Positions 1 through 7,554 of a stretch of 18,818 nucleotides of DNA are shown one piece after another. Origin of the DNA: JBCDGZ01 sp038750655 (GTDB taxonomy: Bacteria > Bacteroidota > Bacteroidia > Chitinophagales > Saprospiraceae); NCBI GenBank assembly GCA_038750655.1, contig JBCDGZ010000144.1, positions 1 through 18,818 on the forward strand, in the 5' to 3' direction. The notes under the pieces were generated by a model. It was not told where the DNA came from, searched no databases, and saw nothing but the letters and a program-made list of their open reading frames with translations. Both the position numbers and the translations under genes were made by a program. The first letter of the stretch is position 1; each line of letters starts with the position of its first letter.

Positions 1-173
1 GCTCCGCACTTTTTTTATCGTTTTACTGCGTTTACCCATTATTGTTCATCGTCAGGCCGTCTACCGTCCCCCCAAGCACCGCTGGTGCCGACCGTCCACC
101 CCCAGCGCCAATGGCGCGCCCCCCCCCCTTCCACAATTGGAACCCTGTCCGTATCATTGCAGTATAAAAAATA
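1..173. other. GC-rich non-coding edge upstream of rnpB
   Basis: No gene is supported here. Two small hairpins of the same build, GCACC-GCT-GGTGC (76-88) and GCGCC-AAT-GGCGC (105-117), lie among C-rich runs, including a stretch of ten C at about 119-128. Confidence 0.4.
137..169 (+). promoter_or_regulatory. possible rnpB promoter
   Basis: A TTGGAA at 137-142 and a TATAAA-like box at 163-168 are separated by 20 bases. They lie just upstream of position 174, where the terminal helix of the RNase P RNA begins. The placement fits a start of transcription near 174. The boxes do not match the usual Bacteroidota TTTG/TAnnTTTG pattern well, so the call is weak. Confidence 0.3.
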
Positions 174-591
174 CACTGCACACCACTCTATCGCGGTCCC
201 AGCTTGGTTGGGAATGAGGAAAGTCCGGACAACGTAGAGCACCGCACCATCTAACCGATGGGGTCTTGGCCTCGGCCAGGATACAGAAAGTGTCGCAGAA
301 AATTACCGCCCCGGCCCGGCCGGGGTAAGGGTGAAAACGTGCGGTAAGAGCGCACGCGGCAGGGTAGTAATATCCAGCCGGGATAAACCTTGCGGGTTGA
401 AATGCCATGTACACCCCGGTGCCAGCACTCCTTGGAAGGCTGGCGCTGAGTCGCTCGCTCAGTATTTCACCTCTTCGGAGGTGGAGCGTCGGGGGGGGTA
501 GGCAGATGGACCCTGCTGGTGACGGCAGGGCTAGATAAATGATAGAGCTTTCAGCAATGGAAGAACAGGATCCGGCTTATGGTTTGCAGTG
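174..591 (+). ncRNA. rnpB: RNase P RNA, bacterial class A
   Basis: This is the catalytic RNA of ribonuclease P, which removes 5' leaders from pre-tRNAs. The universally conserved blocks are visible in the right order: GAGGAAAGTCCGGAC at 216-230, GCGGTAAGAGCGCAC at 341-355, and the 3' block ACAGGATCCGGCTTAT at 565-580. The ends pair: CACTGCACACC at 174-184 is complementary to GGTTTGCAGTG at 581-591 with one mismatch, which I take as helix P1 and so as the RNA ends. At about 418 nt it is slightly long for a class A RNA. An open frame that starts at 539 inside this RNA is not real in its first 24 codons (see the next gene). The end coordinates are inferred from P1 pairing; mature ends could differ by a few bases. 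Confidence 0.95.
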
Positions 592-598
592 TTTTTTT
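581..598 (+). terminator. rnpB 3' end: P1 strand plus U-run
   Basis: The 3' strand of the RNase P terminal helix (581-591) is followed directly by seven T residues at 592-598. The arrangement suggests that transcription ends there. The pairing partner is 400 bases upstream, so this is not a classic local hairpin terminator. Read-through into the gene at 611 is possible. Confidence 0.45.
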
Positions 599-610
599 AA
601 ATCTTTTCCC

Positions 611-1849
611 ATGAGAAAATATACCTTACTTTTTATCCTCCTGGGCTGCACCGCCCTATCTACCCTGGCCCAGCCCGGCTGCACCGACCCCCTGGCCCTC
701 AACTACAGCCCCGAGGCCCAAACCAACGACGGCAGCTGCCAATACGCCACCACCACCTACGAGCTGCAACCCCGAGCCGAGCTGCCTAAAGAACTGCAAG
801 AATCCTCCGCCCTGCTCCACACCTCCCAGGGCCTATGGAGCCTCAACGATGCAGGCAACCGCCCAACGCTCTATCGCATCGATAGCTTGGAGGGGAGCAT
901 CGTTCAGCGGCTGCCCATCCGTGGTGTCAGCAACGTTGACTGGGAGGAGCTGGCGCAGGATGCTGCGCACCTGTATATCGGGGATTTTGGGAATAACTTT
1001 GGGAATCGCAGCAATTTGACCATCTATAAGGTAGCGAAAAGTGAGCTACAGAAAGATAGCGCCTCTGCGGAGGCCATTCGCTTTCGGTACAGCGATCAGA
1101 CCGACTTCACCAAACGACCCAATGCCAACGACTACGATTGTGAGGCGTTTTTCTTCTATCGCGATAGCCTCCACCTCTTTTCCAAAAATTGGATCAACGG
1201 ACAAACCCGGCACTATGTATTGCCTACTACGGTCGGCGATCAGGTAGCGCAATTGCGCGATTCTTTCGATGTATCGGGCTTGATCACTGGAGCGGATATT
1301 GATGAAAATGGGGGGGTGGTGCTGCTGGGCTACAGCGGCTTAATCAATTTCATGTGGCTGCTTTTTGATTATCAGGATAGTCGGTTTTTTTCGGGGAATA
1401 AAAGATTGATTAGTTTGGGAGGGCTGCTAACCAATGGGCAGACGGAGGGGATCGCTTTCAAGGGAGCAAACTTTGGCTATATTTCTTCGGAAGGGCTGTC
1501 GTTTGGTGGGATAGCATTGAGTCCTAAGCTGCAAACTTTTTCGGTAAAGCAATGGACGGAGCCGGAAATTGTGGCGACGCATTCGCCGCAGACAGCGTTG
1601 GAAGGTATCCGAGCAGTGCCGAATCCTTTTGATCGGAACCTGGGGCTGTACCTGCCCAAGCCGCTACCCGAGCCGGTGAGCTTGAGTTTGCACAACAGCG
1701 CAGGGCAACTGATGCTGAAGCGCGACTATTCCTCGCTGGCCTCCGGCCCCCTGGATTTACAGATTGCGGCGCAGGACTGGCCCCCGGGTGTTTATGTGCT
1801 GACCATTACTACTGGCGAGCAAAAACATCATCTACGACTTGTTCACTGA
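611..1849 (+). CDS. T9SS-secreted protein of unknown function
   Basis: The 412-residue product starts at ATG 611, not at the in-frame ATG 539, because 539-591 belongs to the RNase P RNA and residue 1 at 611 gives a proper signal peptide (MRKYTLLFILLGCTALSTLA, probable cleavage before Q21). Residues 23-43 carry a GCTDPxAxNYxxxAxxxDGSC motif common near the N-terminus of Bacteroidota secreted proteins. Residues about 50-325 have repeated beta-rich stretches such as NVDWEELAQD and YDCEAFFF and may form a propeller-like fold; no enzyme motif was recognised. Residues about 336-412 match the type A Por sorting domain (VPNPF, then GVYVLTI and a basic end), so the protein is expected to cross the outer membrane through the type IX system. 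LLGC at 10-13 loosely resembles a lipobox, but the hydrophobic core before it is too short. It overlaps the convergent gene by 7 bp. The first 300 bases use far more C-ending codons than the rest. Confidence 0.88.
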   Translation: MRKYTLLFILLGCTALSTLAQPGCTDPLALNYSPEAQTNDGSCQYATTTYELQPRAELPKELQESSALLHTSQGLWSLNDAGNRPTLYRIDSLEGSIVQRLPIRGVSNVDWEELAQDAAHLYIGDFGNNFGNRSNLTIYKVAKSELQKDSASAEAIRFRYSDQTDFTKRPNANDYDCEAFFFYRDSLHLFSKNWINGQTRHYVLPTTVGDQVAQLRDSFDVSGLITGADIDENGGVVLLGYSGLINFMWLLFDYQDSRFFSGNKRLISLGGLLTNGQTEGIAFKGANFGYISSEGLSFGGIALSPKLQTFSVKQWTEPEIVATHSPQTALEGIRAVPNPFDRNLGLYLPKPLPEPVSLSLHNSAGQLMLKRDYSSLASGPLDLQIAAQDWPPGVYVLTITTGEQKHHLRLVH

Positions 1850-4800
1850 ATGATTATTTTTCGAAATAGCTGCGCTTTCCCGTCACTCAAACGCAATAAG
1901 TACGCTCCTTTTGATAGCCAATCTAAATCGATAGCCAACCGAAAGGTGCCATTGTCTGCATTCAGCTCCCGTTGGAGGACTTCCTGTCCCAAAATATCGT
2001 AGATCCTCATCTCCAAAGGCTCTCCGCTTACCCCTTCCAAGATCAAATTAAACTGCCCCTTGTTGGGATTGGGAAATAGCTCAAAACGCTCTACAAAACT
2101 AGGTAGAGCAGTCGAAACCGTCATCAGCGTAATCGTTTCCATAAAAGTATCCCGTCCACAATCACTAATGGCAATCAAACGGATCGTGTAATCCCCGTCC
2201 GAGGCATAGGTGTGAGTGGGATTTGGTGCATTGCTGCTATTTCCATCACCGAATGTCCATTCGTAGCGGTCTGAATTAGTAGAAAGGTTAGTGAATTCCA
2301 GCACCAGCTGATCTGCTTCCTGAGCCGAGAAATTAGCCGTCGGAGCAGCCAATACCTGGACATATCCAGGTTCCAAAAGCGTATCGACACCCGCCGTATT
2401 TTCCACAATCAACTGCACATCATAACGCCCCGTATCTGCATACACCACCGTAGGATTTTGCTCCATAGAAATCTCTGGGACCGCACCAGGAAAGGTCCAC
2501 TGCCAGCTGATATTGGTACCGGAAGAAAGGTCGCTGAACTGCACCGTCAAAGGGGCGCAGCCCTCCTGATTGGTAGAAAAGGCGGCCTGCGGAGCAATAT
2601 TAGTATTAACGATTTGAATCAGGCTATCCTGCCCGCAGGCATTGGTGGCCAACAGGCGCACCTGGTATACACCCGCCTCCGCATAAGTATGCACAGGATT
2701 GCGTTCCAAGCTGCTGTTCCCATCCCCAAAATCCCAGTGATAACTGTTGGCATTATTAGAGTAATTGTCCAAACGGATTTCCTGCCCGTTTAGGGTACTA
2801 GTGAAGTTGACATTGGGCAAAGAGGTCTCATCGGTGATGATGAAGGCTTCTTTGTAAGATTGTAGGCTGCCCGCTGCGTTGGAGGCATTCAGGTAAACAT
2901 AATAAGTACCCGGCTCTTCGAAGGTAACCAACGGATTTTGTTCGGTAGAAACCTCCGGAGTTCCTCCACTAAAAAACCAAAACCATTCTTTGACATTAGC
3001 AGTAGACTGATCGAAAAACTGTACCGTTAGCGGAGCACAACCACTGGTAATGTCTGCGGTGAATTCTGGGATGGGCGGCGTCTGATCCGGCCCGATGATA
3101 ATGATCTGTTGGGAGGTATCGCTGCCACAACCATTGCTCACAATCTGCGTAACGGTATACACACCCGCCACAGGATATTTATGCGTAGGATTAGCCGACG
3201 TACTACTGGTACCATCGCCAAAGGCCCAGGAATAGGCAATGGCATTACTCGCTTGACTGGTGCTAGTGTAGGTAACTATTTCATCAAAAATAGCAGCACT
3301 AAAGCCAGCCTGCGGGGCCTGCTCATCTACAACAATCAACTGCTGCATCACCATACTGTCACTACCCGCACCATTGCTGACCACCAACCGTACATCATAC
3401 TCCCCTGGGAGCTCATAGCTCACCGTCGGCGCAGCTTCCGTCGAAGTCGCAGGCTGCCCTCCTTCGAAGGTCCACTGCCACTGCTCGACATTGGTCGACG
3501 ATTGATCGGTGAAGCGCACACTGAGTGGAAGACAACCGATGGCGGTATCGATAGCAAAGCCGGCGGCCGGCGGGACGAGTAGGGTGGTGTTGAGGTCAGT
3601 TAGGAAAATGGGCGATCCAGTCAGGGCGACAGCTTGACCAGTGATTAACGATTCTTGGCCGGTGGTGGAAAAATCCCAGGCTCGTCGCTCCACTTCGTCG
3701 ATGTTCATGGGCGCAGGGAAGGTATAAGTCGCCGCTGCCTCTTCTGAATTATCAATTGAAGTTTTGGCCCAGAGGACATAGGTGTAATGCCCATTGCGAT
3801 CGAGGAAGGCGGCACCGCCGATATTGTCGGGAAGCATCAGGGCATTGCTGCGGCCTTCGTCGTAGGTGGAGCCGAAGAGGAGATCAGAGGTGGTTTTGTA
3901 GGCAATCCCCAGGTCGTTGATCCGCTGATCGTAGGGGAAGGATTCAAAGAGCCGTTTGTAAAGGCCCATGACCTGAAATTCATTGACAGCATCCTCGATT
4001 TCGAAGGATTCGGCCATATCGAAGATGTGCATCTGTTGAATCTTGTTCTGCACGGCGGCGATGTAGGCTTTGATGATGAAGTTGACCTGTGCTTCGTCAG
4101 AGCCAATGAAATTGCCGAAGGCCCGGCGAGGGATATTGATCTCCGTGATGATCCATTCTTTTTCGGGGTAAGTATTGCCATCGTAGCCGTATTGCGATAG
4201 GACGCTTTGGAAGGTATCGCGGTTGAGTTGGATACTGCTGGCGGCCCGATCGGAATGGCGGTAGTAGTGAAATATCTGATTTTCCTGATCCCATTCTTGC
4301 ATGGAGCCATCGAAATGCGGGTAGGAGTGGATAGCGATGGCATCGAAATAGGCACCGCCTTGCAGTGGATAGTCGCCGTTGACGCTGCCGTCGGTGGGGT
4401 TATCGGTATTGCGCAGTATGGCGTCGAGAAAGCTGGTGAAGCCGACGCTGGCCAGGGTAACGTAGGCGTCGGGATCGATGGCCTTGATGATCTCATAGCT
4501 GATGCGCAGGGTACGGATGTAGTGAAAAATTGGTGCTCTCAGCTTATAGTCGCAAGGATCGGGATTGTTGTCCCACCAGTTGCCATCCTGTCCCTGCGGC
4601 AGATAGCCCGTAACGAAGGTATAATCAAAGCCGGGCTCGTTCCAGATTTCCCAGAACTTGGTTTTATCTTTCTGTAGGTGGACAATTTTGTATAAATAAA
4701 GGGCGAGGTAATTCTCATCATTTACGGGCGTTCCGTTTTCGCCATTGTCCCAAATGTCGGTGTAGAGGTTGGCAAACATCTCCGAGCGGTATTCCGGGCA

Positions 4801-5676
4801 GTGATGGGTGGTATCCTTGTGGGCGTCGGAGGGAAAGCCGACGATGACGGTGTTGTCTTCGAGGCCCAGGCTGGCGTAATGGTTGAAGGTTTCGACGCGA
4901 ATATCGTAGCCCCATTCTTCTAGGAAGCTTTCGTGTTGGGCGGGCCGTACGGACTTACAGCCCGCGCCGGGAACGTCGTAATCGGGGTTGCCGGCGGCAA
5001 TATCGGCGAGTTGTTCGTCTTGCCAGGGGGGGAAGTAGCCGAGGTTGGAGCCGGGGCGGAAGCCGCGGGTGTAGGGGTGGACGACATCGTTGGCGGTGTA
5101 GCCGACGGGGCCTGTAGGGCCGCCGAGGATCAGGATGTCCGACTGAACGACCGCACCGCAGTTGTTGGTCGCCTTTAGGCGGATAATGTAGACGCCGTCT
5201 TTATCATAAGTATGGGTAGGGGAGACCTCGTTGCTGAAGGTACCATCGCCAAATTCCCAAACAAATTCATTGACAAACTGGCTATTATTAGTGAAAGTAA
5301 CGGTGGTATTGGTCGTTTCGAAAGAAAAATCTACTACAGGACGTCGGTTTTTGATCGTTACATAGGCCTCCTTGAGTACGACAGAGCTGCTATCGACACT
5401 ATTGATACGTAGTTTGACGTCGAAAACACCAACAGAATCGTATTGTACCACCGGATTCTGCTCGTTGGAAGTAGCAGGCTGGCCACCGGGAAATTCCCAT
5501 TCCCAGCTGCTAATATCGCCGATCGAAGAATCGAAGAACTTAATGCTCAGCGGGGCGCAGCCACCGCGCAAGTCCGAGCCGAAATCAGCCTGCAGCGTCT
5601 CTCCTCCGCTGCGCTGCCCCATAAAGGCAGAGGTCAGACCAATCAAAATGAATAATAATAGAATATTTCTAATCAT
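1843..5676 (-). CDS. secreted multi-PKD protein with clan GH-A glycoside hydrolase-like domain, T9SS cargo
   Basis: The 1277-residue product has a signal peptide at about 1-20 (cleavage near FMGQ). PKD domains at about 28-108 and 113-184 precede a TIM-barrel-type region (about 190-700). Six more PKD domains follow (705-783, 790-861, 870-948, 956-1026, 1030-1109, 1113-1184), then a type A Por sorting domain (1197-1277, FELFPNPNKG to RKIIIQ). The catalytic region has WEIWNEPG with Glu347 as probable acid/base and IITEINIP with Glu512 as probable nucleophile, plus FDAIAIHSYPH at 444-454. This is the Asn-Glu-Pro and Thr-Glu layout of clan GH-A. It suggests an extracellular polysaccharide- or glycoside-cleaving enzyme; the family and substrate cannot be fixed by eye (GH39- or GH5-like). 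PKD domains alternate between a GCAPLxVxF type and an FGDG/HTY type. The gene runs tail to tail with the other T9SS gene, and no SusC/SusD genes are in view. Confidence 0.9.
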   Translation of the reverse strand: MIRNILLLFILIGLTSAFMGQRSGGETLQADFGSDLRGGCAPLSIKFFDSSIGDISSWEWEFPGGQPATSNEQNPVVQYDSVGVFDVKLRINSVDSSSVVLKEAYVTIKNRRPVVDFSFETTNTTVTFTNNSQFVNEFVWEFGDGTFSNEVSPTHTYDKDGVYIIRLKATNNCGAVVQSDILILGGPTGPVGYTANDVVHPYTRGFRPGSNLGYFPPWQDEQLADIAAGNPDYDVPGAGCKSVRPAQHESFLEEWGYDIRVETFNHYASLGLEDNTVIVGFPSDAHKDTTHHCPEYRSEMFANLYTDIWDNGENGTPVNDENYLALYLYKIVHLQKDKTKFWEIWNEPGFDYTFVTGYLPQGQDGNWWDNNPDPCDYKLRAPIFHYIRTLRISYEIIKAIDPDAYVTLASVGFTSFLDAILRNTDNPTDGSVNGDYPLQGGAYFDAIAIHSYPHFDGSMQEWDQENQIFHYYRHSDRAASSIQLNRDTFQSVLSQYGYDGNTYPEKEWIITEINIPRRAFGNFIGSDEAQVNFIIKAYIAAVQNKIQQMHIFDMAESFEIEDAVNEFQVMGLYKRLFESFPYDQRINDLGIAYKTTSDLLFGSTYDEGRSNALMLPDNIGGAAFLDRNGHYTYVLWAKTSIDNSEEAAATYTFPAPMNIDEVERRAWDFSTTGQESLITGQAVALTGSPIFLTDLNTTLLVPPAAGFAIDTAIGCLPLSVRFTDQSSTNVEQWQWTFEGGQPATSTEAAPTVSYELPGEYDVRLVVSNGAGSDSMVMQQLIVVDEQAPQAGFSAAIFDEIVTYTSTSQASNAIAYSWAFGDGTSSTSANPTHKYPVAGVYTVTQIVSNGCGSDTSQQIIIIGPDQTPPIPEFTADITSGCAPLTVQFFDQSTANVKEWFWFFSGGTPEVSTEQNPLVTFEEPGTYYVYLNASNAAGSLQSYKEAFIITDETSLPNVNFTSTLNGQEIRLDNYSNNANSYHWDFGDGNSSLERNPVHTYAEAGVYQVRLLATNACGQDSLIQIVNTNIAPQAAFSTNQEGCAPLTVQFSDLSSGTNISWQWTFPGAVPEISMEQNPTVVYADTGRYDVQLIVENTAGVDTLLEPGYVQVLAAPTANFSAQEADQLVLEFTNLSTNSDRYEWTFGDGNSSNAPNPTHTYASDGDYTIRLIAISDCGRDTFMETITLMTVSTALPSFVERFELFPNPNKGQFNLILEGVSGEPLEMRIYDILGQEVLQRELNADNGTFRLAIDLDWLSKGAYLLRLSDGKAQLFRKIIIQ

Positions 5677-6020
5677 AGTGCCAGGTAGTTTTCTGCCAGT
5701 ACAATCTAATCTAACCAGTTAGGAAGCGGGTATTAATTTATCGGTTTTGGAAACTCCAAATTATCCTTTAGGAGCTACTGTAAGGGGGGGATTCTTATAA
5801 ATCTGCCATAAATGTACCAATTTTTGAGTTAATTGCCCTCTAATTAGGGGACTACAAAGAATTAGTATTTACTAAGCGACAATTGTTGACAAAAAAAGAT
5901 CAGAACCAGTGGGAACCAGTTCTGATCACGGATTTTTGGAGTCATACCCAGATGAATGGTGGTAAAGATACCACTTGATCACAAAGCCTACAAAAAAAGA
6001 CTTTACGATCTATCTATCTT
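5677..6020. other. intergenic region, 344 bases
   Basis: This AT-rich spacer lies between two minus-strand genes. It holds the minus-strand terminator at 5891-5927. It also has an imperfect palindrome, CCCTCTAATTAGGGG, near 5837-5851, and a run of seven G at about 5784-5790. The promoter of the downstream glycoside hydrolase-like gene should lie at 5677-5890, but I see no clear TAnnTTTG box. No open frame or RNA gene was recognised. Confidence 0.5.
5891..5927 (-). terminator. Rho-independent terminator of the flotillin operon
   Basis: GATCAGAAC (5898-5906) and GTTCTGATC (5919-5927) form a perfect 9-bp stem with a 12-base loop. On the minus strand the hairpin is followed by seven U (A-tract 5891-5897). 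It lies about 94 bases after the flotillin stop codon at 6021 and separates that operon from the glycoside hydrolase-like gene. Confidence 0.85.
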
Positions 6021-7454
6021 TTAAGCTTCATCTTCTGGAAGCTGTGGAATTTCAATTTCTACTTCTTCTGTATTATTTTTCGGGGTTTCCTTTTTGCCCA
6101 GATACTGTGGCAAATCCATCCCGGCCATATTGAACAGATCATTGAGCGGAGGAACAGACTTATAAAGGCCAGAGACGAACTTGGAAGTAGAATTTCCGTC
6201 TCCGTCATTGTTGCCGCCTTCCCAGACGGTAACCTTATCGATCTTGATGTTCTTAATGGCCTCCACCTGCGTAGCAACCAAATCTTCGAGCTTATCAGCA
6301 ATCAGCATCAATACTGCATCGCGACTGTTGCCTCCGGCAGCGTTGACAATTCGACCAAAACCTTCGGCTTGCTTACTGAGGACCTCAAACATACCTTTGG
6401 CCTCGGCTTCCTTCTTCAGGAAAATGGCATCTGCTTCCCCCTTCGCCAGGCGGCGAATCTGCTCGGCTTCCGCCTCCGCTTCAATGATTTGCTGTTGCTT
6501 GGAGATTTCGGCCTGAACGATAATATCAGCCTGCTTGGTGGCCATCTCCCGTTTGGCACGCGCTTCTTCTGCCTCTCTTTCCGCCTGATAGGCTTCTTCC
6601 AGTGCTTTGGCCGCCTGAATTTTCTCCGACGCTGTCGCTAGGCGCAGGGCCTCGGCCTCGCGCTGACGACGCTCTGCATTAGAATTCGCGATCTTGATTT
6701 GTGCCAGGTTTTCTCCATCAATTGATTTGGCATTAGCATCCGCCTCCCCGATCTTGGCATCTGCATCCGCAGAGGAAACCTGGATACGTTCATCCTTGTT
6801 AGCCATCGCCTCTCCAATCGAACCATCACGGTTTTTCTCAGCAACGCTCATCTTGGCGTCGTTGATCGCCTTGGCCGCCGCTTCCTTACCGAGGGCTGCG
6901 ATATAGCCCGATTCGTCTTGAATATCGGTGACGTTAACGTTGATCAGCTGCAAACCAATTTTCCGCAGTTCCGCTCCCACATTAGTAGATACATTGGAGA
7001 GGAATTTATCACGATCCGAGTTGATTTCTTCAATATCCATTGTCGCGACCACCAAACGCAGCTGTCCGAAAATAATATCCTTGGAAATGTCTCTAATGTC
7101 GTCGCTCGATTTGCCCAGTAGACGTTCGGCAGCGTTGAGCATAGTGCCCTCCTCATTGGAAATACCGACGGTGAAGCGCGAAGGGACATTGACACGGATA
7201 TTCTGTTTACTCAAAGCTCCCTTGAGGTCCACATCGATAGAAATAGGAGTGAGGTCGAGGTATTCATAATCTTGAATAACGGGCCAGACAAATGCGGCCC
7301 CCCCGGCGAGCGTTTTGGCCGAACCTTGACCAGTACGACCGTAAATGACCAGGATTTTGTCAGAAGGACAGCGCTTGTAGCGCGAAGCTGCCCACATAAG
7401 CATAAGGAGAATTAAACCAAGGATACCAAGAAAAAGGATCGGAATTGCCTGCAT
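6021..7454 (-). CDS. flotillin-family (SPFH/band 7) membrane protein
   Basis: The 477-residue product has one N-terminal membrane segment (about 3-23, rich in L, I, M). An SPFH/band 7 domain follows from about 28 to 200 (e.g. DKILVIYGRTGQG, FTVGISNEEG, NVNVTDIQDESGY). A long Ala/Glu-rich coiled coil spans about 205-355 with many AEAEA/KEAEA repeats. The C-terminal part, with LMLIADKLEDLVATQ near 385-400 and an acidic tail, resembles flotillin/YqiK/FloT. Flotillins assemble into oligomers that organise membrane microdomains and affect secretion, fluidity and signalling. It lies 100 bases downstream of an NfeD-like gene on the same strand, the pairing seen in Bacillus yuaF-yuaG (floT). A terminator follows the stop codon. 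The specific role in this organism is not shown by sequence. Confidence 0.92.
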   Translation of the reverse strand: MQAIPILFLGILGLILLMLMWAASRYKRCPSDKILVIYGRTGQGSAKTLAGGAAFVWPVIQDYEYLDLTPISIDVDLKGALSKQNIRVNVPSRFTVGISNEEGTMLNAAERLLGKSSDDIRDISKDIIFGQLRLVVATMDIEEINSDRDKFLSNVSTNVGAELRKIGLQLINVNVTDIQDESGYIAALGKEAAAKAINDAKMSVAEKNRDGSIGEAMANKDERIQVSSADADAKIGEADANAKSIDGENLAQIKIANSNAERRQREAEALRLATASEKIQAAKALEEAYQAEREAEEARAKREMATKQADIIVQAEISKQQQIIEAEAEAEQIRRLAKGEADAIFLKKEAEAKGMFEVLSKQAEGFGRIVNAAGGNSRDAVLMLIADKLEDLVATQVEAIKNIKIDKVTVWEGGNNDGDGNSTSKFVSGLYKSVPPLNDLFNMAGMDLPQYLGKKETPKNNTEEVEIEIPQLPEDEA

Positions 7455-7554
7455 AATTTTTCGTTTTTTTGAAGTTCCATAATATAGCCCAACACCTAGC
7501 GGAGGGATAATACCATGCTATTATATTATTTATTGTTAAAGAATCTAAGTTGAA

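Noticed and set aside
154..414. Open frame on the minus strand across the start of rnpB
   Set aside because: It lies antisense to conserved RNase P RNA and its translation has no recognisable features.
620..655. LLGC in the signal peptide of the gene at 611 as a lipobox
   Set aside because: The hydrophobic stretch before Cys13 is only about eight residues, and the protein carries a T9SS sorting domain, so ordinary signal peptidase I cleavage near residue 20 is more likely.
3109..3582. Long plus-strand frame opposite the PKD protein
   Set aside because: It is a shadow of the well-supported minus-strand gene, with low-complexity Arg/Ile-rich translation and no motifs.
3787..4677. Plus-strand frames of 137 and 156 codons, and a 219-codon minus-strand frame at 3837-4496, within the glycoside hydrolase region
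   Set aside because: They overlap the catalytic region in other frames; their existence reflects GC-rich codon use of the real gene.
1850..5600. Regular repeats every few hundred bases, considered as a tandem DNA repeat or CRISPR-like array
   Set aside because: The repetition is at protein level (PKD domains). DNA copies are diverged, and there is no short exact repeat with spacers.
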